Assembly (NCBI RefSeq): GCF_014653785.1
Contig: NZ_BNAS01000001.1
Location: 124,001 to 188,000 of the forward strand
Source of the DNA: Promicromonospora soli
GTDB taxonomy: Bacteria > Actinomycetota > Actinomycetes > Actinomycetales > Cellulomonadaceae
Direction: 5' to 3'
Length of the DNA: 64,000 nt
Shown: piece after piece, positions 7,433 to 15,646 of the stretch
Numbering within the stretch: the first letter of the stretch is position 1
Layout: every line of letters begins with the position of its first letter
Position numbers and translations under genes: made by a program
The notes under the pieces: model-generated
Told to the model about the DNA's origin: nothing
What the model saw: only the letters and a program-made list of their open reading frames with translations
Database searches by the model: none

Positions 7433-10162
7433 TCAGTGACCTGCCTCGTGCCAGGTCGATCCCGTGCCCACGGAGACGTCCAGCGGCACGTTGAGCACGA
7501 ATGCCGCGCCCATCTGGCTGCGCAGCACCTCCTCGGCGGCGGCCCGCTCCCCCGGCGCGACCTCGATCACGAGCTCGTCGTGCACCTGCAGCAGCAGGCG
7601 CGAGCTGAGCCCACGGTCGTCGAGCTCGTGCTGCACCTTGAGCATGGCGAGCTTGATGATGTCGGCGGCGCTGCCCTGGATGGGCGCGTTGAGCGCCATG
7701 CGCTCCGCCATCTGCCGGCGCTGCCGGTTGTCGCTCGTGAGGTCCGGCAGGTAGCGGCGCCGGCCGAGGATCGTTGCGGTGTACCCGGTGGGGCGCGCCT
7801 CCTCGACCACGCCCGAGAGGTAGTCCCGCACGCCGCCGAACCGCTCGAAGTATTCGTTCATGAGGGTCTGCGCCTCGCCCGTGGCGATGTTGAGTTGCTG
7901 CGACAGCCCGAACGCGCTCAGGCCGTATGCCAGGCCGTACGACATGGCCTTGATCTTGGACCGCATCTCGGCGGTCACGTCGGCGGGCGCGACCTCGAAC
8001 ACGCGCGAACCCACGTACCGGTGCAGGTCCTCCCCCGAGTTGAACGCCTCGATCAGGCCCTCGTCCCCGGACAGGTGGGCCATGATCCGCATCTCGATCT
8101 GGCTGTAGTCGGCCGTCAGCAGCGACTCGTAGCCCTCGCCGACCCGGAACGCCCGGCGGATCTGCCGGCCCGCCTCCGTGCGGATCGGGATGTTCTGCAG
8201 GTTCGGGTCGGTCGAGCTCAGGCGGCCCGTGGCGGCGATGGTCTGCTGGAACGTCGTGTGGATGCGGCCGTCGGGCGCCACGGACTTCAGGAGCCCCTCG
8301 ACCGTCACCCGCAGGCGGGACACGTCGCGGTGCGCCAGCAGGTGGGCGAGGAACGGGTGCTCGGTCTTGACGAACAGGTCCTGCAGGCTCGCGGCGTCGG
8401 TGGTGTATCCCGTCTTGATCTTCTTGGTCTTGGGCATGCCGAGCTGGTCGAACAGGACCTCCTGCAGCTGCTTGGGGCTGCCGAGGTTCACCTCACGGCC
8501 GATCACGTCGTACGCCTCGCCCGCGGCGTCCGCGACCCCCTGCGCGAACTGCTGCTCCAGGCTGGTCAGGTACTCGGTGTCGGCCGCGATGCCGATGCGC
8601 TCCATCCGCGCCAGCACGCCCGACAGCGGCAGCTCCACATCGTCCAGCAGGTGGGTGGCGCCGCGGTCGGCGAGCTCGCCCTCCAGGGCCGTCGCCAGCT
8701 CGGCCACGCCGTGCGCGCGCACCGCCTCCGCCTGCCCCTCGGCCTCACCCTCGAGCGACAGGTCCAGCGCGCCCTGTGCGCCCTCCGGCTCCGCGACCTT
8801 GAGCTCCCGGCCGAGGTGCCGCACGGCGAGGTCGCCCAGGTCGTAGCCACGCTGGTCCGGGTGGCACAGGTAGGCCGCGAGCTCGGTGTCGAACACGACG
8901 CCCTCGAGGTCCATGCCGCGCGCGGCGAGCATGTGGGCCGCCGCCTTCGCCCCGTGCAGGACCTTGGGCGCGCTCGCGTCGCCGAGCCAGGTCGCGAGCG
9001 CCTTCTCGTCGTCGGCCCCCAGCTGTGTGAGGTCGACGTAGACGGCCTCACCCGCCGGCTCGGCCACGGCCACTGCCCAGGCGTCCCCGCCGCCGGGTAC
9101 GGCCTTGCCGGCCACCTCGACGCCCACGCGCCCCGTGCGGGCGGCGAGCCAGGCGCCGAGGGTCCCCGGGGCGACGTCGGCCAGGTCGAGGCTGGCGTCG
9201 GAACCGGCGGTCGTCTCCTCGGCGGCCGCACCCGCCGGGTCGACGGCGAGCAGCCGGTCGCGCAGCTGGCCGAACTGCAGGGTGTCGGACACGAGGTGCA
9301 CGGCCTCGCGGTCGAAGCCCGTCAGGGCGAGGTCGGCCACGCCGAGCGGGAGCTCGACGTCGGTCAGCAGGTGGTTGAGCTCGCGGTTGATCCGCACCTG
9401 CTCGAGGTGCTCGCGCAGGCTCTCGCCGGCCTTGCCCTTGATCTCCTCGGCGGCGTCCAGCAGCGCGGCGAGGCCGCCGTGCGCGGTGATCCACTTGGCG
9501 GCGGTCTTGGGCCCGACGCCGGGTACACCCGGCAGGTTGTCGCTCGTCTCGCCCACGAGCGCCGCGAGGTCCGGGTAGCGCTCCGGTGGTACGCCGTACT
9601 TCGCCTCGACGGCAGCCGGGTCCATGCGGGCCAGCTCGGACACGCCCTTCTTCGGGTACAGGACGGTGACGTCGCCGTTCACGAGCTGCAGCGTGTCGCG
9701 GTCGCCGGAACACACCAGCACCTCCATGCCGGCCGTCTTGGCCTCCAGCGCCAGGGTCGCGAGGATGTCGTCCGCCTCGATGCCCGCGAGCTCGATCGAG
9801 GAGACGTGCAGGGCGTCCAGCACCTCCTTGATGAGCGGCACCTGGCCCTTGAACGCGTCCGGCGTGGCGTCCCGCGTGCCCTTGTACTCGGGGAACCGCT
9901 CGGTGCGGAACGTGACACGACCGGCGTCGAACGCCACCGCCATGTGGGTGGGCTGCTCGTCCCGCAGGAGGTTCGTCAGCATCGACGTGAAGCCGTAGAC
10001 GGCGTTGGTGATCTGTCCTGAGCTGGTCGCGAGGGTGTCGGGCAGCGCGTAGAACGCCCGATAGGCCATGGAGTGGCCATCGATCAGCAGGAGACGGGGG
10101 CGGCCCGGTAGAGGCTTGCCCGGAGTACGGCTTGGCGCAGTGGAGGTCACGCCTGACAACAT
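7433..10162 (-). CDS. polA: DNA polymerase I
   Basis: Family A DNA polymerase (about 909 residues) for gap filling and primer removal. The N-terminal third is a 5' nuclease (LLLIDGHSMAYRAF). The middle (about 370-527) has the fold of the 3'-5' exonuclease but lacks its acidic motifs. The C-terminal polymerase has motif A (LLTADYSQIEMR, near 682), motif B (KIKAMSYGLAYGLSAFG) and motif C (LLLQVHDELVIEV, near 854). The start is uncertain: ATG 10162 is given, ATG 10171 is in frame, and GTG 10180 has the best ribosome site (GGAGG five bases upstream). All three overlap or abut the divergent thioesterase start at 10170. Strong identification; proofreading is probably absent. Confidence 0.96.
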   Translation of the reverse strand: MLSGVTSTAPSRTPGKPLPGRPRLLLIDGHSMAYRAFYALPDTLATSSGQITNAVYGFTSMLTNLLRDEQPTHMAVAFDAGRVTFRTERFPEYKGTRDATPDAFKGQVPLIKEVLDALHVSSIELAGIEADDILATLALEAKTAGMEVLVCSGDRDTLQLVNGDVTVLYPKKGVSELARMDPAAVEAKYGVPPERYPDLAALVGETSDNLPGVPGVGPKTAAKWITAHGGLAALLDAAEEIKGKAGESLREHLEQVRINRELNHLLTDVELPLGVADLALTGFDREAVHLVSDTLQFGQLRDRLLAVDPAGAAAEETTAGSDASLDLADVAPGTLGAWLAARTGRVGVEVAGKAVPGGGDAWAVAVAEPAGEAVYVDLTQLGADDEKALATWLGDASAPKVLHGAKAAAHMLAARGMDLEGVVFDTELAAYLCHPDQRGYDLGDLAVRHLGRELKVAEPEGAQGALDLSLEGEAEGQAEAVRAHGVAELATALEGELADRGATHLLDDVELPLSGVLARMERIGIAADTEYLTSLEQQFAQGVADAAGEAYDVIGREVNLGSPKQLQEVLFDQLGMPKTKKIKTGYTTDAASLQDLFVKTEHPFLAHLLAHRDVSRLRVTVEGLLKSVAPDGRIHTTFQQTIAATGRLSSTDPNLQNIPIRTEAGRQIRRAFRVGEGYESLLTADYSQIEMRIMAHLSGDEGLIEAFNSGEDLHRYVGSRVFEVAPADVTAEMRSKIKAMSYGLAYGLSAFGLSQQLNIATGEAQTLMNEYFERFGGVRDYLSGVVEEARPTGYTATILGRRRYLPDLTSDNRQRRQMAERMALNAPIQGSAADIIKLAMLKVQHELDDRGLSSRLLLQVHDELVIEVAPGERAAAEEVLRSQMGAAFVLNVPLDVSVGTGSTWHEAGH

Positions 10163-10169
10163 AGCCCGC

Positions 10170-10607
10170 ATGACTGACACGAGCGCCTCCGCGACGCCCT
10201 CCGGGCCCGCCATCGACTGGAAAGCCCTGTACGGAGTCGACACGACGGGCACGCTGTTCGAGCGCATGGAGATGGAGCTCCTGGAGCTCGCGCCGGACCG
10301 CGCGGTCGGGCGCATCCCGGTGAAGGGCAACACGCAGCCCGCGGGCCTGCTGCACGGGGGCGCCTCCGTCGTGCTCGCCGAGACGCTCGGCTCGCTCGCC
10401 GCGCAGGCGCACGCCGGACCGGACAAGAAGACCGTCGGCATCGAGGTGAGCGCCACGCACCACCGCGGGGCCCGCGAGGGCTACGTCACCGGCACCGCGA
10501 CGGCGATCCACCTGGGCCGCACGACGGCGTCGTACGAGATAGTCATCACCGACGACGCCGGCAAGCGGGTGTGCACGGCTCGCCTGACCTGCCTGATCCT
10601 CGGCTGA
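10170..10607 (+). CDS. PaaI-family hotdog thioesterase
   Basis: A 145-residue single hotdog-domain protein expected to hydrolyse acyl- or aryl-CoA thioesters in the cytoplasm. The diagnostic segment is PAGLLHGGASVVLAETLGS, where the HGG motif precedes the catalytic acid on the long helix. The later strands (VGIEVSATHHRGAREGYVTG) fit the 4HBT family. The ATG at 10170 lies inside the possible polA start region on the other strand, so the two promoters must be intertwined. It is convergent with the acetyltransferase; 10608-10700 between them holds only weak repeats of ctcagc/gctgag. The substrate is unknown, though a menaquinone-pathway DHNA-CoA role is possible for such proteins. Confidence 0.88.
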   Translation: MTDTSASATPSGPAIDWKALYGVDTTGTLFERMEMELLELAPDRAVGRIPVKGNTQPAGLLHGGASVVLAETLGSLAAQAHAGPDKKTVGIEVSATHHRGAREGYVTGTATAIHLGRTTASYEIVITDDAGKRVCTARLTCLILG

Positions 10608-10700
10608 GGGCAGAGTGCAGCGCAGGGTGAGGGCCGAGCTTGCGAGGCACTCGCCCGAAGCGGAACGTCGCACTCAGCCGACAACAAGCTGAGCTGAGCC

Positions 10701-11351
10701 TCAGCCGGCCTTCGCCGGGTGGCGGCGTGACGGCGCGCCGCCGCCCACCGTCCGCATGTCGATGGGCCCGGACTCCATGACGGACCGGGCGCGACGGCGT
10801 CGGGCGATGAGGTCCTCGAGGCCGCCGCGGCCGAACCGGCGCCCGGCGTCGCGCGCCGTGGGATCGATCCCAAGGCGACGCTGGAGCGCAGCGACGGACG
10901 CCACGCGGTGCCCCGCGGCCGGGGCGAACCCGAGCCGGGCAAGGAAACGCTGCACTCCGCGGTTGCCGGGCACCGGCGCGGAGTAGATGTCGTGACACTC
11001 GTGCTCCGCCGCGAGATCCGCGGCCGCACGGAGCAGCGCGTGGCCGACGCCGTGGCGGCGCGCCCGGGGCGCGACGAAGAGCATGTCGAGGTACAGGCTT
11101 GCGTGCTGCGCGAAGAGATAGGCCGCGACGACGCGACCGAGAACGACGCCGACGACCTGCCCGTCCTGCTCCGCGACCAGCACGTGCCCTCCGGCCGAGA
11201 GCAGCACGCTGAGGTGCTCCAGCAGGCGGTCGGTCTCCTGCGCTCCGAGCTGCGCCCCGGTGGGCGAGTCGTCACGCGCCTCGGCGGCGAGGGCGGCGAT
11301 GGCAGGCAGGTCGTCTTCGCGAGCGGGATGAATATCGAGCACAGGGCGCAC
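10701..11351 (-). CDS. GNAT-family N-acetyltransferase
   Basis: A 216-residue protein with an N-terminal GNAT domain. The acetyl-CoA binding motif is visible as LFVAPRARRHGVGHALLRAA (R-x-x-G-x-G/A), followed by the C-terminal GNRGVQRFLARLGF element of the fold. The last 70 residues are basic (IARRRRARS) and not part of the domain. The GTG at 11351 is favoured because GGAGGAG stands 8 nt upstream. The acceptor molecule is unknown. It is a stand-alone gene between the convergent thioesterase and the ANTAR regulator; the 126-nt gap upstream contains an AT-richer patch but no clear promoter pair. Confidence 0.85.
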   Translation of the reverse strand: MRPVLDIHPAREDDLPAIAALAAEARDDSPTGAQLGAQETDRLLEHLSVLLSAGGHVLVAEQDGQVVGVVLGRVVAAYLFAQHASLYLDMLFVAPRARRHGVGHALLRAAADLAAEHECHDIYSAPVPGNRGVQRFLARLGFAPAAGHRVASVAALQRRLGIDPTARDAGRRFGRGGLEDLIARRRRARSVMESGPIDMRTVGGGAPSRRHPAKAG

Positions 11352-11477
11352 GCTTATCTCCTCCCGGGGATCTGAGGTCCGAGGTTCAAGGGCAGCTAAG
11401 CGCAGACACTAGACCCGACCCGGCCCGGCAGAAAACACGCAAACCCCACTTTCACCCGCTCTAGGCGGCCGTCAGGG

Positions 11478-12131
11478 TCAGGCGCCGACCTGCTCGATGA
11501 CGGCGTCCGCGACCTCGCGCATGGTGAGGCGGCGGTCCATCGAGGTCTTCTGGATCCAGCGGAACGACTCGGGCTCCGACAGGCCCATCTTCGTCATCAG
11601 CAGGCCCTTGGCGCGGTCCACGCGCTTGCGGGTCTCGAAGCGTTCGGTGAGGTCAGCGACCTCGGCCTCCAGCGCGCCGATCTGCGAGTAGCGCGAGATC
11701 GCGATCTCCACCGCGGGCAGCAGGTCGGCCGGGGTGAAAGGCTTGACCACGTAGGCCATGGCGCCGGCGTCGCGGGCACGCTCGACGAGCTCCGTCTGCG
11801 AGAACGCGGTGAGCAACACCACAGGGGCAGCGTGAGCCTTGCCGATGCGCTCGGCGGCGGAGATGCCGTCCAGCTCGGGCATCTTGACGTCCATCACGAC
11901 GACGTCGGGCTTCAGCTCGATCGCCAGGTTGACGGCGGTCTCGCCGTCGCCGGCCTCACCGACCACGTCGAAACCTGCCTCGCGCAGAGTCTCAACCACG
12001 TCCATGCGGATGAGCGCCTCGTCCTCCGCCACGACGGCGCGGCGGGACGGGCGGGCGGGAGCGGCCTCCGGCTCGGCATCGACCATCGGGGGCAGATCCA
12101 GGGAAAGCTTCTCGGTGTTCTCGTCGGTCAC
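11478..12131 (-). CDS. pdtaR: ANTAR-domain response regulator (PdtaR-like)
   Basis: A 217-residue two-domain regulator. After a 30-residue leader, the receiver domain (about 31-145) has the acidic pair EDE, the phospho-acceptor in VVVMDVKMPELDG (Asp81), and the switch lysine in AYVVKPF (Lys130). The C-terminal ANTAR domain (about 155-212) contains RKRVDRAKGLLMTKMGLSEP, the RNA-binding fold that blocks terminator hairpins. The M. tuberculosis homologue Rv1626 is partnered by the kinase PdtaS and lies near polA/rpsA, as here. No kinase gene is present in the window. GTG at 12131 is the start that gives the family-like N-terminus. RNA targets are unknown. Confidence 0.92.
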   Translation of the reverse strand: MTDENTEKLSLDLPPMVDAEPEAAPARPSRRAVVAEDEALIRMDVVETLREAGFDVVGEAGDGETAVNLAIELKPDVVVMDVKMPELDGISAAERIGKAHAAPVVLLTAFSQTELVERARDAGAMAYVVKPFTPADLLPAVEIAISRYSQIGALEAEVADLTERFETRKRVDRAKGLLMTKMGLSEPESFRWIQKTSMDRRLTMREVADAVIEQVGA

Positions 12132-12193
12132 GGGGACATCCTACGTCGCGTGCCCGGGCTTGGGTCCCAGGCCAGCGGTATGGTTCGATGTCC

Positions 12194-12218
12194 GCCGGGA
12201 CACAGTTCGTGTCCCGGC
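12194..12218 (+). other. Perfect hairpin in the tRNA-Leu 5' leader
   Basis: A 10-bp perfect stem (12194-12203 with 12209-12218) closes a 5-nt loop and ends 2 nt before the mature tRNA 5' end. It could be a precursor processing element, or a terminator protecting the minus-strand ANTAR gene from read-through. The sequence alone does not decide. Confidence 0.6.
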
Positions 12219-12220
12219 AG

Positions 12221-12304
12221 GCCGGGTTGGCGGAACAGGCAGACGCGGCGCTCTCAAAAAGCGCTGTCCGAAAGGACATGTGGGTTCGAGTCCCACACCC
12301 GGCA
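12221..12304 (+). tRNA. tRNA-Leu (anticodon CAA)
   Basis: A class II tRNA of 84 nt. The acceptor stem GCCGGGT pairs with ACCCGGC. The anticodon stem GCGCT/AGCGC frames the loop CTCAAAA, giving anticodon CAA (12255-12257) for the TTG codon. A long variable arm (TGTCC-GAAA-GGACA) and the TTCGAGT T-loop confirm a leucine type. The discriminator is A, and CCA is not encoded directly after it. No integrase or attachment repeat is seen next to it. Confidence 0.96.
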
Positions 12305-12332
12305 CACCAGACTCACCGGACCGAGCGCACGG

Positions 12333-14006
12333 TCAGCTCATCGCCGCGGGCACCGGGCTCTCGGCGTACCGCACGACCTCCAGCCCGAACTCCGCGAGGA
12401 TCTCGGGCAGCAGGCGCACCACGTCGCGGTCCTTCTCCCGGTTCTCCTCGGGCAGCTCGGACCACGGCACGCCGATCATGGGGTGCACGCGGGCCTCGTC
12501 GTCCCGCACCGGCCCGCTGCGCCAGCCCTGCGCCACGCGCACGGACTCCCACAGCTCGTGCTCCGCCTCGGCGAGCTTGTCCAGCTCGGCCCCCTCGAAC
12601 ACCACCTCGGGAGCGCCGTCGCGCGGCGCGATCGTCGCGCCCATCCGCGCGAGGCGCGCGGGCAGGCCCACCACCCAGCCCCGGTTGGAGGCCCGCAGGT
12701 CCTGGGAGAGGTCCTCCCAGCGCACCATCGCGGGGACCGCGCCCCAGGCGACGCCGCGCTCCCGCTGGTTGCGCAGGTACACGTGGTGCACGGACCGCGC
12801 GATCCGCTCGTACATGTCGGCGTGGGCGCGGGCCTCCGCCCGTTCGACGTCGGCGAGCAGGTCGCGCATCGTCACGGTGCGCAGCCGGCCGTCGAGGTTG
12901 TCGAGGACGCGCGAGGCCTCCGTGCCGAAGGCGCCCGTGAGCCCCGCCAGGCCGTCGAGCAGGAGCACCAGCGAGCCGGGGCCACCGTGCCACAGCTTCG
13001 TTGCCGTGAGGGCGATCCGCAGTGAGGTGCCCTCTGAGGCATGGCACACGTACACCGTGTCCGGAACGGCGGTGCTCCCCGTGCCGAGCGCCGGGGCCGC
13101 CCGCAGGTCGATCTTCTCGGCCACCGGTGACCACCGGCCACGCAGCTCCTCGACGACCCGGCCGGCGTCGTCGGCCATCAGGTCGACCACGAGGCGCACG
13201 CCGTCCCCCGCGAGCTCCCACTCGCGGGCGAGCCCCACCACGAGGGCCTTGGCGAACTCGCCCGAGCCGACCACCACCACGTGGGTCACCGGCGCGGGCG
13301 CGGCCGGACCGTCCACGATCCGCCGCACCTCGCGCACCGCGAGCGCCTGGGCGGCGATCACGTCGAGCGTGAAGAAGTCGACGCCCGGCTCGGCGCAGCT
13401 CAGGTGCCGCGCCTGGAGCGCGACGCCGAGGTCGGGGTCGCTGACGTGGGCGTAGAGCCGGTCGGGTCCGCTGCCCGCCCGGCGGACGGCGTTCTCCGCC
13501 TCGGCCACGGTCAGCACGTTGGCGGTCGCGTCGGTGGTGTCGTCGCCGCACGCGTACAGGACGGTCGCGCCGGTGAGGCCGACGTCGGCGAGCCCGGCGG
13601 CGTCCGGGGTGCGCAGGACCCGGTGGCCTGCCGCCTCCAGTGCGGCGGTGACGGTGTCGGCGGCGTCGGTCTGCCCGACGACGACGGCGTGCCCCTTGGC
13701 CCGCCGGTGCCTGAACCGGCGGATCTCGCCCGTGAACAGGGCGCGGGCCGCCTCGAACAGCGCGTAGACGGCGGTGCCGGGCGCGAGGAACCGCGCCACC
13801 TGGAGCTGCCAGGACAGCGGCCCGCCCCCGCTGGCCGGGTCGGCGCCCATCACGAAGAGCTGCAGGTCGTGGTAGACGACGTCGTACCAGGTGCGCCCGG
13901 GCAGGTGGCTGGTGTCGAGCGCGAGGCCCCACCACCCGAGTCCGAGCGAGACCACGACGAGGGCGGCGAAGCCGAGGCGGGTCCAGGGGAAGGAGGTGCG
14001 GGTCAC
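12333..14006 (-). CDS. Membrane protein with two Rossmann (TrkA-N-like) domains and a C-terminal RyR domain
   Basis: A 557-residue protein of unknown function. Near the N-terminus is one clear membrane helix (about 11-30, LGFAALVVVSLGLGWWGLAL) and a second hydrophobic stretch near 72-92. Two nucleotide-binding-like units follow: HAVVVGQTDAADTVTAALEA (near 107) and THVVVVGSGEFAKALVVGLA (near 232), resembling TrkA-N/RCK domains though without a perfect GxGxxG. The last 80 residues match the RyR domain found in ryanodine receptors and some bacterial proteins: HELWESVRVAQGW, DDEARVHPMIGVPWSELPEE and KDRDVVRLLP. The start is uncertain: GTG 14006 is used, and TTG 14045 is an alternative. It stands alone between tRNA-Leu and pyk. 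A ligand-sensing or ion-flux role is an inference. Confidence 0.8.
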   Translation of the reverse strand: MTRTSFPWTRLGFAALVVVSLGLGWWGLALDTSHLPGRTWYDVVYHDLQLFVMGADPASGGGPLSWQLQVARFLAPGTAVYALFEAARALFTGEIRRFRHRRAKGHAVVVGQTDAADTVTAALEAAGHRVLRTPDAAGLADVGLTGATVLYACGDDTTDATANVLTVAEAENAVRRAGSGPDRLYAHVSDPDLGVALQARHLSCAEPGVDFFTLDVIAAQALAVREVRRIVDGPAAPAPVTHVVVVGSGEFAKALVVGLAREWELAGDGVRLVVDLMADDAGRVVEELRGRWSPVAEKIDLRAAPALGTGSTAVPDTVYVCHASEGTSLRIALTATKLWHGGPGSLVLLLDGLAGLTGAFGTEASRVLDNLDGRLRTVTMRDLLADVERAEARAHADMYERIARSVHHVYLRNQRERGVAWGAVPAMVRWEDLSQDLRASNRGWVVGLPARLARMGATIAPRDGAPEVVFEGAELDKLAEAEHELWESVRVAQGWRSGPVRDDEARVHPMIGVPWSELPEENREKDRDVVRLLPEILAEFGLEVVRYAESPVPAAMS

Positions 14007-14070
14007 GACCGGAACAATAGCGACATCTCCCCCAGTGACCCGCAACTCGAAGAGAACCCGGACACGAGAA

Positions 14071-14100
14071 GGCCCGGACTCCCGCGAGGGGGTCCGGGCC
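14071..14100 (-). terminator. Terminator-like hairpin after pyk
   Basis: A 13-bp stem (ggcccggac plus inner tccc/gggg with one wobble pair) is capped by a GCGA tetraloop of the GNRA class. It lies 38 nt past the pyk stop on the minus strand and is followed by a modestly T-rich stretch (TTCTCGTGTC). It fits an intrinsic-like actinobacterial terminator. Confidence 0.7.
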
Positions 14101-14138
14101 CGTTCGGTGCCGGCCGTGCTACCGGCCGGAAGCCACCG

Positions 14139-15575
14139 TCAGAATCCGCTGCGGCCGTCCACGCCCGAGCCGACGCGGTGCACCAGGATCGAGTTCGTGG
14201 TGCCCGGCACGCCGACCGGCGCGCCCGAGACCACCACGACCAGGTCGCCCTTCTCGGCGAGGCCCTGCTCCTGCAGGGTCTGGTCCACCTGCTGCACCAT
14301 CGCGTCGACGTTCTCGACCTTCGGCATCAGGTACTGGGTGGTACCCCACGTCAGGGCGAGCGTGTTGGCGACGTGCTGCTCCGGCGTGAAGGCGAGCAGC
14401 GGGATCGACGAGCGCAGGCGAGACATCCGGCGGGCGGAGTCACCGGACTGCGTGAACGTCACGAGGTACTTGACCCCGAGCGTCTCGCCGATCTCGGCGG
14501 CGGCACGCGTGATGGCGCCACCACGGGTGTGCGGCGTGGAGCCGAGCGGCGCGATGCGCTCCCGGCCTGCCTCCTCCGTGGCCTCGATGATCCGGGCCAT
14601 GGTCTCCACCGTGAGGATCGGGTAGTCGCCCACCGAGGTCTCACCGGACAGCATCACCGCGTCGGCGCCGTCGAGCACGGCGTTGGCGCAGTCCGACGCC
14701 TCGGCACGGGTCGGCGTGGGCGACGTCGTCATCGACTCGAGCACCTGCGTTGCGACGATGACCGGCTTGGCGTTGCGCCGCGCCATCTCGACGATGCGCT
14801 TCTGCACGAGCGGCACCTGCTCCAGCGGCATCTCGACCGCGAGGTCGCCGCGGGCCACCATGACGCCGTCGAACGCGGCGATGACCTCGCTGAGGTTCTC
14901 CACGGCCTGCGGCTTCTCGATCTTGGCGATGACGGGGACCGTACGACCCTCCTCCTCCATCACCCGGCGGACGTCCTCGTAGTCCTTGGCGGACCGCACG
15001 AACGACAGCGCGATGAAGTCGGCGCCGAGCTGGAGCGCCCAGCGCAGGTCGGACTCGTCCTTGTCGGACAGGGCCGGCACGGACACGGCGACGCCGGGCA
15101 GGTTGATGCCCTTGTTGTTCGAGACGGGGCCAGGGACCTCGACCTCGGTGATGACCCGCGGGCCGTCGACGGCGGTGACGCGCACGCGCACCTTGCCGTC
15201 GTCGATCAGCAGCGGGTCGCCGACCCTGGCGTCGTTGGCCAGCCCCTTGTGGGTGGTCGACACCAGCTCGCGCGTCCCGAGAACGTCCTCGGTGGTGATG
15301 GTGAAGGTGTCACCCTTGTTGAGGAAGTGCTTCTCGTCCCCGGCGAACCGGCCGAGCCGGATCTTGGGGCCCTGCAGGTCGACAAGTACGGCGACCGACT
15401 TTCCAGCCGCCTTGGCGGCCGCTCGCACGTTGCGGTAGACCGCCGCATGCGCCTCCTGCTCGCCGTGGCTGCGGTTGATCCGCGCCACGTTCATGCCGGC
15501 GTCTACGAGCTCGCGGAGTTTCTCCGGGCTCTCTGTGGCGGGTCCGATGGTGCACACGATCTTGGCTCTGCGCAT
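14139..15575 (-). CDS. pyk: Pyruvate kinase
   Basis: This cytoplasmic enzyme of 478 residues makes ATP and pyruvate from phosphoenolpyruvate and ADP in glycolysis. The N-terminus MRRAKIVCTIGPATESPEKL is the standard opening of the barrel. The active-site segments LVDLQGPKIRLGRF, the catalytic lysine region PVIAKIEKPQAVENL and the metal site VMVARGDLAVEMP are intact, as is DAVMLSGETSVGDYP. Length is typical. The ATG at 15575 is unambiguous. It follows gltD on the same strand after 71 nt and is closed by the hairpin at 14071-14100. Effector specificity (AMP or sugar phosphates) cannot be told. Confidence 0.97.
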   Translation of the reverse strand: MRRAKIVCTIGPATESPEKLRELVDAGMNVARINRSHGEQEAHAAVYRNVRAAAKAAGKSVAVLVDLQGPKIRLGRFAGDEKHFLNKGDTFTITTEDVLGTRELVSTTHKGLANDARVGDPLLIDDGKVRVRVTAVDGPRVITEVEVPGPVSNNKGINLPGVAVSVPALSDKDESDLRWALQLGADFIALSFVRSAKDYEDVRRVMEEEGRTVPVIAKIEKPQAVENLSEVIAAFDGVMVARGDLAVEMPLEQVPLVQKRIVEMARRNAKPVIVATQVLESMTTSPTPTRAEASDCANAVLDGADAVMLSGETSVGDYPILTVETMARIIEATEEAGRERIAPLGSTPHTRGGAITRAAAEIGETLGVKYLVTFTQSGDSARRMSRLRSSIPLLAFTPEQHVANTLALTWGTTQYLMPKVENVDAMVQQVDQTLQEQGLAEKGDLVVVVSGAPVGVPGTTNSILVHRVGSGVDGRSGF

Positions 15576-15646
15576 GTCTCCAGCCTAGGCACGGGGGGCG
15601 CGATAGCGCCCTGTGGGGGTGTACAACTCCCGGTCGCGTTCTCCGG

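Noticed and set aside
7436-10021. Very long plus-strand open frame (861 codons) opposite polA
   Set aside because: Its codons mirror polA and it has no recognisable motif; in high-GC DNA the complementary frame of a real gene often stays open.
12200-12330. tRNA-Leu as an integration site for a mobile element
   Set aside because: No integrase, no direct repeat of the tRNA 3' end and no foreign-looking gene was seen beside it.
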